A DNA stretch of 64,000 bases, taken from a bacterium (lineage in GTDB: Bacteria > Planctomycetota > Planctomycetia > Planctomycetales > Planctomycetaceae). The position numbers and the translations under genes are program-made. The notes under the pieces are model-generated. The model did not search any database. It saw only the letters and a list, made by a program, of their open reading frames with translations, and was not told where the DNA came from. Shown here one piece after another: positions 47,644 through 56,030 of this stretch. The stretch spans positions 1 to 64,000 of the forward strand of contig WGME01000034.1 of NCBI GenBank assembly GCA_016125225.1, read 5' to 3'. Position 1 is the stretch's first letter, and every line of letters begins with the position of its first letter.

Positions 47644-48243
47644 GTGCAAATCCTGGTCGTCAGCCATGTGCCGCCGTTGCGACGCTCATTGCGTGCCACA
47701 CTCGAGCGGGCTCAGCATCGAACTATGGTGGCAGAATCGTTGGATGAGGCGGTCAAAATACTGTCGGTCAATTTGAGTATTGATGTCGTCATTTCCGAAT
47801 GGAACTTTATTACCGGCACGGCGATGGAATTGCAGATCCGCTGCAACCAGATCGATCGCCTGGCAGATACTCAACAATCCGTGGCGATCCCCCATTTTCT
47901 GGTCCTCGCCACACCACGCCTGAATGGGAACATATCGGAAGGCCGCGGTGCTGTCCCGGAAATCCAGGCTTTCGGATTTACCGACGTCTATGAGAAACCC
48001 ATCGATCATGCACGCATTTTATCGCGGCTGGAGAGCATCCATCGTGAGCGTCTGCGTTCTGGAAAAATGAAAGCAGACCCTACCGAAGAGTCTGTCGGTG
48101 AGACCGAATCGAAAGCCCCAGCGCCAGAAGTCGCAGCACGTCTGATGCAGCTCGAAGCCGAGATCGCGAGTCTGGGTAACAGCCTGCGTGAACAGAATCA
48201 GGTTCTTGAGCAGTTGCAGATGAAGATCACTACGAAAACCTGA
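47644..48243 (+). CDS. Receiver-like protein with Glu at the phosphorylation site and a coiled-coil tail
   Basis: A 199-residue protein. Residues 1-135 follow the CheY fold: ILVVSHV, VVISEWNF, FLVLATP and VYEKPID. At the phosphoacceptor position stands Glu52 (DVVISEWNF, where active receivers read D), and the acidic pair after strand 1 is missing. The Glu could mimic permanent phosphorylation. Residues 162-196 are a predicted coiled coil (MQLEAEIASLGNSLREQNQV), suggesting self-association or partner binding. GTG 47644 follows AAGGGG at good spacing. It is the second non-phosphorylatable receiver in this window. Confidence 0.75.
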   Translation: MQILVVSHVPPLRRSLRATLERAQHRTMVAESLDEAVKILSVNLSIDVVISEWNFITGTAMELQIRCNQIDRLADTQQSVAIPHFLVLATPRLNGNISEGRGAVPEIQAFGFTDVYEKPIDHARILSRLESIHRERLRSGKMKADPTEESVGETESKAPAPEVAARLMQLEAEIASLGNSLREQNQVLEQLQMKITTKT

Positions 48244-48376
48244 AGCGGTCGGAAATCTGCCTCGCAACGACTCGAACCCTTTACGTGGTTGGTGTACTCT
48301 CAATATCAACGGGATACGCTATCCACGACTGTGACCATCCACAGCCGGACACACTGGGTTTGTGCGGATCGATCGC

Positions 48377-49210
48377 ATGGCCGAGACCACCTTACCATGT
48401 GGCAACGTTGCAACGGAGTCACCTGCATGGATGACTTGGTTTGTTGATCTCTGGTACTTCACACTGAAAGAAGCCCAGGCCTGTTTATTTGCGGGGCTGT
48501 TCTTTGTCTCTGTTTTCCTGGTTCCGCGAGCCGGTGTTTGGGGGATTCCCCGTTACGACGTGCTGCTGCTGATTGCGGTGGGAATTCAGATCTGGATGGT
48601 CTGGTCGGGCCGTGAAACCTGGGACGAACTCAAGGCGATCTGCCTCTTCCACATCCTGGGATTCATGCTGGAGTTGTTCAAAACATCGAGCGGCATTCGG
48701 TCCTGGTCTTACCCGGAATTCGCCTACACGAAAATTGGCGGCGTGCCTTTGTTTTCGGGTTTCATGTACGCCGCAGTGGGCAGTTACATCATCCAGGCCT
48801 GGCGGTTGTTTCAGTTGCGGATTATCCATCATCCTCCGTACTGGATGGCCGGGCTGATGGCTATGGCCATCTATGCCAACTTCTTCACGCATCACTTTAT
48901 TGGTGATTATCGCTGGTACCTGGCGGCCGGAGCGATGGGTTTGTATGCCCGCACCACCGTGATCTTCCGACCGCATCTGATCGATCGCCGAATGCCGCTG
49001 CCGTTGTCGTTTCTGCTGATCGGCTTCTTCATCTGGCTGGCCGAAAACATCAGCACCTTTTGCGGACTCTGGGCGTATCCACATCAGTTGGGAGCCTGGG
49101 CGACCGTGCATGTGTCCAAGTGGAGCGCGTGGTCACTGCTGGTGCTGATGAGTTTCACCATCGTGACCAATTTGAAGCACATCAAGCAGACCATCTCTGT
49201 GCCCGAGTGA
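48377..49210 (+). CDS. DUF817 integral membrane protein
   Basis: A 277-residue hydrophobic protein with about seven or eight membrane segments (for example CLFAGLFFVSVFLVPRAGVW and VLLLIAVGIQIWMVW). The motifs FHILGFMLELFKTSSGIRSW and FIWLAENISTFCGLWAYP, ending in WSAWSLLVLMSFTIVTNLKH, are characteristic of DUF817, a family of unknown function. Starts at GTG 48362, ATG 48377 and ATG 48431 are all possible; none has a strong ribosome binding site. It converges with the radical SAM gene, 12 bases apart. Confidence 0.85.
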   Translation: MAETTLPCGNVATESPAWMTWFVDLWYFTLKEAQACLFAGLFFVSVFLVPRAGVWGIPRYDVLLLIAVGIQIWMVWSGRETWDELKAICLFHILGFMLELFKTSSGIRSWSYPEFAYTKIGGVPLFSGFMYAAVGSYIIQAWRLFQLRIIHHPPYWMAGLMAMAIYANFFTHHFIGDYRWYLAAGAMGLYARTTVIFRPHLIDRRMPLPLSFLLIGFFIWLAENISTFCGLWAYPHQLGAWATVHVSKWSAWSLLVLMSFTIVTNLKHIKQTISVPE

Positions 49211-49214
49211 CTCT

Positions 49215-49237
49215 CTTGTCCTCTATGCAGGGACAAG
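49215..49237. terminator. Hairpin between convergent DUF817 and radical SAM genes
   Basis: CTTGTCC and GGACAAG form a 7-bp stem with a 9-base loop, starting five bases after the DUF817 stop and overlapping the stop codon of the convergent gene. It could serve both directions, but there is no clear U tract. Confidence 0.4.
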
Positions 49238-50296
49238 TCCCCCTTGGCAACTCGATCCATGACCCGCCGTGCAACCAAAGCAGTGTCGTCCCGTGTGAAT
49301 GGGCCGGCCCTTAATTGTCTGGGTTGCGAGATCGAAGATTGTCGCAGCGGCGGGGTTCAGTACGGGTAAGTCGAGCATCTGGTTGAAGTCGCAATCGAAG
49401 AGCCGGCCGGTCCAATCGACGGAGAGAGTATTCCGACACATCAGACTTGGCAGAGTCGCGGGATTAAAGGCGTCGACAAGTTTGTCCATGTACTCCACCA
49501 GCCGGTCCTGACGGAGCAGATCCTCCAGAAAGCGGCTGATCGGCATGTTGGTGATCGTAAAGAGCTGCGTGAATTCAATCCCGAACCGAGAGCGGAGTTG
49601 TTCACGATAAGCCGTCTCTAAAGAGCTTTGCGGCGGGGGCAGCGAAGGCCCGCCGGGATTATAGACGAGCGTCAATTTCAGCGAACTTCCGGGTTGGCCA
49701 TAGCCGAGCGCGCTGAGTTGTTGCAAGGCGGCGATGGACTTGTCGAATACACCATGGCCCCGTTGCCGATCGACATTGGCTTCCAGATAACAAGGCATCG
49801 AAGCCACAATTTCGACATCGTGCTCTGCAAGGAATTCCGGCAGGTCGTCATAGCCCGGCGCGAGCAAGATAGTCAGATTGCAGCGGTCGATCACCCGGCG
49901 ACCCTCTTGTCGGGCTGCGGTGACCAATTCGCGAAACTGCGGATGCATTTCCGGGGCACCGCCGGTGATATCGAGCATGGAAATATCATGGACCTGTAAC
50001 GCTCGCAGGCAAGCCGCGATGGTTTCCGGAGACATCTGTTCGCGACGATCGGGACCGGCATCGACATGGCAATGGTGGCAAGTCTGATTGCAGACCTTTC
50101 CCACATTGATCTGCAGGATCTCCAGCGGACCGGCGGTTAACGGCGTTTCCGATTGTGCCATGACCACATCGGCAAAGGCAGGAATTCCCTGTTCGCCCAG
50201 CTGACTCAACACGGCCCGTTGTGCGGCTGGTGTTGCGAGAGGATGCTGTTGTCGCAGAAGAGACAAACGGGGCTCGGGAGCTACCGAGGTTGTCAT
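49223..50296 (-). CDS. arsS: ArsS-like radical SAM protein
   Basis: A 357-residue radical SAM enzyme. The iron-sulfur motif CNQTCHHCHVDAGPDRRE lies near residue 73, followed by ITGGAPEMHPQFRELV (substrate/SAM side) and, in the C-terminal DUF3641-type half, PTLPSLMCRNT-like and LFDCDFNQML, then HCFGCTAGHGSSCQGG. This pattern is that of ArsS, proposed to build arsenosugars, possibly by adding a 5'-deoxyadenosyl or ribosyl group to a methylated arsenic. ATG 50296 is chosen since GGAAAG lies upstream and the conserved part starts soon after. No arsM is adjacent, so the arsenic role rests on family only. Confidence 0.85.
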   Translation of the reverse strand: MTTSVAPEPRLSLLRQQHPLATPAAQRAVLSQLGEQGIPAFADVVMAQSETPLTAGPLEILQINVGKVCNQTCHHCHVDAGPDRREQMSPETIAACLRALQVHDISMLDITGGAPEMHPQFRELVTAARQEGRRVIDRCNLTILLAPGYDDLPEFLAEHDVEIVASMPCYLEANVDRQRGHGVFDKSIAALQQLSALGYGQPGSSLKLTLVYNPGGPSLPPPQSSLETAYREQLRSRFGIEFTQLFTITNMPISRFLEDLLRQDRLVEYMDKLVDAFNPATLPSLMCRNTLSVDWTGRLFDCDFNQMLDLPVLNPAAATIFDLATQTIKGRPIHTGRHCFGCTAGHGSSCQGGLVPA

Positions 50297-50377
50297 CGTG
50301 CCACTTTCCACAGAGAAATCGACATCTCTGATGGTGACGGAATACGCTGGTCGACGCAATTCCGACAGCGTATGTGG

Positions 50378-51826
50378 CTATTTCAATACCGTCCGCAAGA
50401 CCACGGGTTGGTAGCCCCGTACGACAATCACATCGGCCTTCAATTCCTCGCGAAAATTTCGCTCGCCGATGATGCCCATGGCCTGATTGGTGGCCGGGCC
50501 AATATCTACGCCCGGAGCAATTTCCAGGTAGGCCAGCAGTCGGCCATCGGGAGTTGTGAGCATGTAAGGTGGCACGCCCGGGGCAGAGATGCTCGAGGCT
50601 TTGACGATGCCTGCCCCGCTGAACTTCGACGGCCGTTGTGCTGCGGGGGCAGGTCCGGTCGGCAGCGCACCCGGTGGTGTGAGGTTCGCAGCATCATTCG
50701 CCGGCAAGGGCATCGGGATCGCGTTCGGAGCTGTCGAAATCGGTGTCGGTGCCAAGGGTTGGGCGACGGGGCGTTGAGTCGGGTTATTTAAGGGCGTCGG
50801 TTCGGCAGGCGTGGCGTTTTGACGCTGCATCGACAGGAGTTGTGCGTCACGGGCCTGTGTTTCCGATGTCAGCCGATAAAAATCGGCGTAGTCCTGCTGG
50901 AGTTTGGCATACCGTTCCAGTGTCCCCAGCCGCTGTTTCACATGATTGGTAAAGGCCGGGTGATTCGCCGCCTGATCCAACTCCTTGTAAGCCGTTCGCA
51001 ATGGGTCGAGGTTCCAGGTCTGCGGTTCGGAAAGCAACGTTGTGCGGAACTCCTGATCGAGTTGGGCCAATCGCAATCGAAGGCCTTCCAGCGAATCGAG
51101 CGGGACTTCCGGCATGGGGACACCATTCGTGGAAGCAATGGCCGGGGCATCGAGCGGAAGGGGTGACGAAGCCGGTTCTAGACCGAAGGGGTTTTCCGCG
51201 ACCGGTGTTTCATCGAGCATCGGGAATTCGGCTGCAATATCCGATTCCTTCTCGGTGGCAATCGGGCCTTGAATCGAGGGGGACGGTTGCAGCGGCGACA
51301 GCGGTTTGGGTCCCCCCGCGGGCAATCCCCCCTTGGCGGGAATGAGTGACTTGGATTGAATCCACCGGTACTCGCGAGCCGGGGGTTTGATTTTGTACAT
51401 GGTCACTTCGCCCCGCTCGGTCACGAAGGCCTGCTCGCCGATCACTTCGACCGTATCGCCTTTCGACAACGTGCGCTGATAGACACTGCGCATGTCATTC
51501 AATGTGCTGCCCACATGGACAATCACATTGTTAGCCGTCAAAGAGGCTTTGCCCGAGGCGAGTTTTTGCACATATTCAGCCTGAATCCAACTGAAACTGC
51601 CCGCCGGTGGGGCAATCATGGCCCAGCCACCCGGATCGTGTCGATGCACCGTCACCCGGTCGCCGCGTTTCAATTGCTGCGTGACATAATACTTGGGGCC
51701 GGGGCCGCAGCGGACGTCATCGTGTTCGACATCGATGACCGCCTCGTACGGAAACTTGCGTTCCTGGGCATCGGTAGCCGGTAGTCCGATGAAGATCAGA
51801 CTGACAAGCAGCCCCACGGGACGCAT
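50378..51826 (-). CDS. Secreted protein with two bacterial SH3 domains
   Basis: A 482-residue protein with a signal peptide (MRPVGLLVSLIFIGLPATDA). Two SH3b-type domains follow: DDVRCGPGPKYYVTQQLKRG (about residue 36) and VIVHVGSTLNDMRSVYQRTL (about residue 102), each the usual R-x-G-P turn or its relative. A long proline- and alanine-rich linker with a helical part (about residues 220-330) leads to a C-terminal segment, VPPYMLTTPDGRLLAYLEIA, that resembles a small beta domain. SH3b domains usually bind cell-wall or surface polymers. The start has AGGGG eight bases upstream. The gene is divergent from the lipoprotein gene at 52034. Confidence 0.75.
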   Translation of the reverse strand: MRPVGLLVSLIFIGLPATDAQERKFPYEAVIDVEHDDVRCGPGPKYYVTQQLKRGDRVTVHRHDPGGWAMIAPPAGSFSWIQAEYVQKLASGKASLTANNVIVHVGSTLNDMRSVYQRTLSKGDTVEVIGEQAFVTERGEVTMYKIKPPAREYRWIQSKSLIPAKGGLPAGGPKPLSPLQPSPSIQGPIATEKESDIAAEFPMLDETPVAENPFGLEPASSPLPLDAPAIASTNGVPMPEVPLDSLEGLRLRLAQLDQEFRTTLLSEPQTWNLDPLRTAYKELDQAANHPAFTNHVKQRLGTLERYAKLQQDYADFYRLTSETQARDAQLLSMQRQNATPAEPTPLNNPTQRPVAQPLAPTPISTAPNAIPMPLPANDAANLTPPGALPTGPAPAAQRPSKFSGAGIVKASSISAPGVPPYMLTTPDGRLLAYLEIAPGVDIGPATNQAMGIIGERNFREELKADVIVVRGYQPVVLRTVLK

Positions 51827-52033
51827 GGCAAAATCCCCTGATGAATAGAAACAAGAGTGGCAGATCGGCCGGGTTTGCCGGTAGACCTGGTCGGTTCGCC
51901 GCGAGGTCTAGCCGATTTTGCCGATCGTCTCAAGAGGGGTTTTCGACTCCACGGCTCGTGACAGGCTTCCTCTTGACCTTGATGGCCGTTTCGCACTACA
52001 AGCCGGGGTGTTTCGGATTTCAAGGAAGCCTGT

Positions 52034-52483
52034 ATGACCTCGACACCCCTTTTGTATCGCGTGCCGTCGCGCACCATGTGGTTGTGGGTGACGACGTTAC
52101 TAGTCTTGGCTGGCAGCCTGTGCGGTTGTCAGTTGACTCCGGCGCCGGGTCTTATCGCCTGCCCTTTGCCAGTCACTGAGCAGGTGCAGACCGTGCTGGA
52201 AATCGTACCGCTGGGCACCTCGCGCGATGATGCGTTGAAAGCTTTGGATAAAGCCGGGTTCGCCGGGGGCTTTGGCAGCAACCAGTCCATTTATTACTGC
52301 GATATCTGGGATCAGGGCAAAGGAGAGCGTTGGCATATGAACGTGCAGTTGCTCTTCGATGACGAAGGCAAATTGTACGCCACCCGCCCCGATACGACGG
52401 GAGAACTCGACCCGACGCCACGGGCCGGTAAAGCGACGCTGGAATCCACTTCACCTGTCGATCCGTTTGCCGATTTCCAGTAA
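52034..52483 (+). CDS. Small lipoprotein of unknown function
   Basis: A 149-residue protein with a signal peptide and lipobox LAGSLCGC (two possible lipidated cysteines near residue 30-32). The mature part, VPLGTSRDDALKALDKAGFA, is reminiscent of SmpA/OmlA-type BamE-like lipoproteins, in which a Gly-Thr/Met-Ser motif begins a helix-helix-beta fold; this is a weak resemblance. The acidic C-terminus ends VDPFADFQ. It lies 97 bases before the next plus-strand gene. Confidence 0.7.
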   Translation: MTSTPLLYRVPSRTMWLWVTTLLVLAGSLCGCQLTPAPGLIACPLPVTEQVQTVLEIVPLGTSRDDALKALDKAGFAGGFGSNQSIYYCDIWDQGKGERWHMNVQLLFDDEGKLYATRPDTTGELDPTPRAGKATLESTSPVDPFADFQ

Positions 52484-52580
52484 TCGCGTTCGGTTTCCAC
52501 CGACCAACTCTGCTACCGCTCTCACCCGTTCGACGCTACCATCGACAGATCGTAAAGGTCTTCGTCGAGGAAGTGTGAAC

Positions 52581-53447
52581 ATGGCGAGTCGATGTCTCGG
52601 TAGTATGGTTGTCATTCTGGGCGCACTTGCCTCGCACGCCTGGTCTGCCGATGTCTTCGACCGCCATACGATGGCCGAATTGCGACAGGCGGTCGATCAG
52701 GGCACACCAGCGGCTCAGATTACTCTGGCCGATGTCGCCAAGATCAAGCCACTCGGCAAAAATCTCAGCAGCCCGTGCGTCGCGGTGAAAACCAACAATG
52801 GCAACTATGCCAAGGCGCTCCTCGGATGGGGACTCCGCAAAGGGGGCGAGAAACCAACGCCGGTCGTTGTTCTCGAACGTTATGTCACCTATCGCATCGA
52901 TCGGCCGGAACTCACCTCGGCGGCCGGGAAAGATGTGATGTTATTTCCGGGGTTCGGCTTCAACTTTGATATCGGTCAGGTCGTCCCGGTCGGTCATGGG
53001 GCTGATGTCGAATTCACGGCCGAAGGGGCACTCAAGCCCGTGGGTGACGCCGTGATCTCGCCGATCAATGGTTCCATGTTGCCCGCACCCACGGAGACAG
53101 CGAAACACGATCCCAACGACCACGAAGGGGTTCTCCCCGCCGACTTCGCGGGGACATGGCTGGTCGACGCCGATGGTCGGTGGAAGGGCGAATGGGAATT
53201 GAAGGTTGATGCCAGCGGCCGCATCGATGGCACTTTTATTTCCGATGAACTCCAGAATCGCTATGAAATGCTCGGCCAGATTGGCTCCACGCCGCAGCAT
53301 CTGAAGCTGACGGTCACTCTGGCCAATGCCCAGATGAATGTCGATGCCTATCTGTGGACCACGGACAAATCGAAGATGGCCGGGACCGTCGATCTCGTTG
53401 GTCGCAAATTTGGTTTCGTGGCGACACGCGTTGCTGAGTCGGAATGA
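52581..53447 (+). CDS. Exported protein of unknown function
   Basis: A 288-residue protein starting MASRCLGSMVVILGALASHA, a signal peptide cleaved after WSA. GAGGAAG lies about eight bases before the ATG, which settles this start within a longer open frame. I recognise no family for the N-terminal half (residues 25-170, with LERYVTYRIDRPELTSAAG and MLFPGFGFNFDIGQVVPVG). The C-terminal 100 residues begin FAGTWLVDADGRWKGEWELK and resemble lipocalin-like beta proteins that measure free energy-poor sugars or lipids; this is a weak resemblance only. It converges with the epimerase gene, 22 bases apart. Confidence 0.65.
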   Translation: MASRCLGSMVVILGALASHAWSADVFDRHTMAELRQAVDQGTPAAQITLADVAKIKPLGKNLSSPCVAVKTNNGNYAKALLGWGLRKGGEKPTPVVVLERYVTYRIDRPELTSAAGKDVMLFPGFGFNFDIGQVVPVGHGADVEFTAEGALKPVGDAVISPINGSMLPAPTETAKHDPNDHEGVLPADFAGTWLVDADGRWKGEWELKVDASGRIDGTFISDELQNRYEMLGQIGSTPQHLKLTVTLANAQMNVDAYLWTTDKSKMAGTVDLVGRKFGFVATRVAESE

Positions 53448-53469
53448 GTCTCAGCGACGGCTGGCAGCA

Positions 53470-54855
53470 TCAATCACCGATGAACAGCGGCTTCAAATGG
53501 CGCTCGTAAATGTTCTGGGTCACATTCTTGCCCACGACATCGCTGTTCGTCTTCAGCAGGTCAAGGTAACGCTGGCCCTGCTTGGCAGCCACTTTGAATG
53601 ACACATGCACCAGTTGCCGCACATGGGCATTGAACTCCGGATGGCCCGGGATATGCCGCAGGGCATTGGCAAACTGTGTGCCTGACCAACCTGCGACGAC
53701 ATCAGCGGCCGGTAACTTCGATCTGTCGATATCGATCACCGAGGCATAAGGAGCACAGAACTCGTCGACATGGGCGAGCGCATAGGCATAGATTTCTTTG
53801 GCCAGGGCCAAGCCATCGCCACCCGCTTCAGCCAGGCCGATCATCTCTTCCAGCCAGGTGGTTCCGGCGGTTTTGAGATGCAGGCCCGCACCCGTCTCTG
53901 TCAATGCTTTGCGGATGATGGGATAGAGCGAGAACTTGTCGCTGCCGCTATGCACGCTCAGCTTGAGATTCGCTGGAAGCCCGTAGGTTTGTACCGCACG
54001 CGTGATCACCGCGAGATCGTCTCGGAACTCCTTTTCGAATTGCACCAGATCGCCGACGTAATCGACACCTTTGTTAAATCGTCCCGTGAACTTGGGTGCG
54101 ATCGTCTGCACACGAACACCTTCATCGGCGAGGAGCGCAAGGATCACCAGGAGTTCCGGGGGTGTCTGCGGGGCATCGGTTTCATCCATCGAGACTTCGG
54201 CAATGAACTGGTCCTCGCCCCCTTTGGCCGTAGCAATGTGCCGATATATCTTGCCCGCATCCTGCACGGCGAGCAGGTACTTGCGAACACAGGCCTCGAG
54301 AGCGGCCGGAGTGATCTGCAGCGGCTCGGCAATCCCCGCAATTGAGAGCGTTCCGGTCAATTCCGGATGCTTCTGCAGAAAGGCGTTCACATCGGCGTCA
54401 GCCGGCGGCTGACCAATACTGTCCGCGACATCAATGGTGAAGAAATCGGAACAGGGCACGAAGCGGTCGACCGTTTCCAGGCGAATATGGTCCGCGTCCA
54501 CATGCCAGCCGTTGTTCCAACCGGCATCACGAATCGCCACAGCGGCGGCATCATAAACACTTTGCGGTTCCGAGCCGACGAACAGGTGTTCGCGGTTCGA
54601 TTTGTTCCAGACCGGAACGACTATCACGCCCTGCATTTCGAGATGTTCAAACGCACGCAACTGAGCCCGCGCCTGATGGGCAAAGCGGTCGCCAACACCG
54701 AACGTGAATCGTTCCAAAGTGAGCATCTGTGGAAGTTCCATTGCAAAGAGAGAACCGGAGTCCACCAGAATAACGCCCGATGTGTCTCGCGACGAGTCTT
54801 GCGGCAACTCCGGGCTACAGTCAGGTGTTTGATATGCGGTGCCAATCTCAGCCAT
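53470..54855 (-). CDS. uxaE: UxaE-like tagaturonate epimerase family protein
   Basis: A 461-residue protein of the UxaE family, whose founding members interconvert tagaturonate and fructuronate in uronate breakdown. Characteristic segments are LERFTFGVGDRFAHQARAQL near residue 29, EVSMDETDAPQTPPELLVIL (mid-protein), KFTGRFNKGVDYVGDL, LSVHSGSDKFSLYPIIRKAL and LHLKTAGTTWLEEMIGLAE, which include the expected metal and substrate residues. The start at 54855 overlaps the stop of the flavoprotein gene as TGATG; the frame is open upstream but that part is unlikely. No other galacturonate genes are in the window, so a different ketose may be the substrate. Confidence 0.85.
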   Translation of the reverse strand: MAEIGTAYQTPDCSPELPQDSSRDTSGVILVDSGSLFAMELPQMLTLERFTFGVGDRFAHQARAQLRAFEHLEMQGVIVVPVWNKSNREHLFVGSEPQSVYDAAAVAIRDAGWNNGWHVDADHIRLETVDRFVPCSDFFTIDVADSIGQPPADADVNAFLQKHPELTGTLSIAGIAEPLQITPAALEACVRKYLLAVQDAGKIYRHIATAKGGEDQFIAEVSMDETDAPQTPPELLVILALLADEGVRVQTIAPKFTGRFNKGVDYVGDLVQFEKEFRDDLAVITRAVQTYGLPANLKLSVHSGSDKFSLYPIIRKALTETGAGLHLKTAGTTWLEEMIGLAEAGGDGLALAKEIYAYALAHVDEFCAPYASVIDIDRSKLPAADVVAGWSGTQFANALRHIPGHPEFNAHVRQLVHVSFKVAAKQGQRYLDLLKTNSDVVGKNVTQNIYERHLKPLFIGD

Positions 54856-55991
54856 CAACAATGCGAGAAGCGATTCAACGACAGGAACTCGATTGGCAGA
54901 TCCGTGCGTTGTTCGGTGGCCAGGTCGGCGAGAACTTCCCCCAGAACCGAGGCGAATTTGAAGCCATGGCCGGAGAGCCCGCAAGCGATGCTCACGTGTG
55001 GCGCATCCGGCAGCGTATCGACGATGAAGTGATGATCGGGGCTCAGGGTATACAGGCAGATGGAATGCTTCAGCAGCGTTGATGACACTCCCGGCAGAGC
55101 GTGACGGGCAAAACCGACCAGTGGCAGGATGTCATCGGGCGAGATATCGCGATTCACAGCGGACGGATCGGCCACCGGCTCAACGCCACTATGTTGGGCG
55201 ATCTTCATCGACTGGCCATCGAGACTCGGAAAGCCATAAAACAACCCTTCAGGCAGTTCAAAGAAATAGCACGGCATCCCTGCATCCACATGGTAGGTCG
55301 GCTCGTGCGTGCTGAACCAGGCCAGCACTTTGCGTGAGACAACTAAGGGGACCTGAAGCGCCGTCAGCAGTGACGCCGTCCATGCCCCGGCGGTCACCAC
55401 CAATCGTGCGGCGTGAAAGGTTTCGTCGTCGGTGGTCACGCTGACAGAATTCGGTTCGATCACCAGAGATCGCACGGGCGTGTTGAACCGGAGTTCGGCC
55501 CCATGAGCCTGGGCCTCGGTGATATGTGCGTCCACGCATCGTTCGACATGCAGGAACCCGGCATCAGGTTCGAGGATCACCGCGTGATCTTCCGGAATGA
55601 TGATCCCGGGGAAACGGCGGGAGACATCATCGGCAGTCAGTTGTTCAATGGTCAGTTCGTGTTCAAGGGCAGCCCGCAAAGCACCACGGATGGTCTCACC
55701 CTCGGCTGGCCCTGAAAGCAAAAGTTGCGATTTGCGGAACAGGTGTGTTGAGCGGGATTTTTCCAGTTCGTCCCAAAGTTGATAGCTGCGTCGCAACAAG
55801 GGGACATAGTCGGGATGCTCGAAGTAGGCGAGACGAATGATGCGCGTCTCGCCATGCGAACTTCCCCGATCATGAGCGGGGCCGAATTGTTCGAGGCCTA
55901 GCACACGTACTCCGCGCCGGGCGAGATGGGCACAGGCCGCACTCCCGCAACCACCGATCCCCAGCACGATGATATCGAAAGCTTGTGGCAT
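54855..55991 (-). CDS. Monomeric sarcosine oxidase / N-methyltryptophan oxidase-like flavoprotein
   Basis: A 378-residue DAO-family flavoprotein. The N-terminus DIIVLGIGGCGSAACAHLAR binds FAD, SSHGETRIIRLAYFEHPDYV is the MSOX/MTOX signature, and Cys near residue 313 in SICLYTLSPDHHFIVDTLPD is the position that holds FAD covalently. The end GLSGHGFKFASVLGEVLADL is also typical. It should oxidise a secondary amine such as sarcosine or an N-methyl amino acid, releasing formaldehyde and hydrogen peroxide. Its stop overlaps the epimerase start by one base, so the pair is translationally coupled, an odd combination. Confidence 0.9.
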   Translation of the reverse strand: MPQAFDIIVLGIGGCGSAACAHLARRGVRVLGLEQFGPAHDRGSSHGETRIIRLAYFEHPDYVPLLRRSYQLWDELEKSRSTHLFRKSQLLLSGPAEGETIRGALRAALEHELTIEQLTADDVSRRFPGIIIPEDHAVILEPDAGFLHVERCVDAHITEAQAHGAELRFNTPVRSLVIEPNSVSVTTDDETFHAARLVVTAGAWTASLLTALQVPLVVSRKVLAWFSTHEPTYHVDAGMPCYFFELPEGLFYGFPSLDGQSMKIAQHSGVEPVADPSAVNRDISPDDILPLVGFARHALPGVSSTLLKHSICLYTLSPDHHFIVDTLPDAPHVSIACGLSGHGFKFASVLGEVLADLATEQRTDLPIEFLSLNRFSHC

Positions 55992-56030
55992 AGGTAGTGG
56001 TGGGGGTTAGGGATCAAACGAGTGGGGGCT

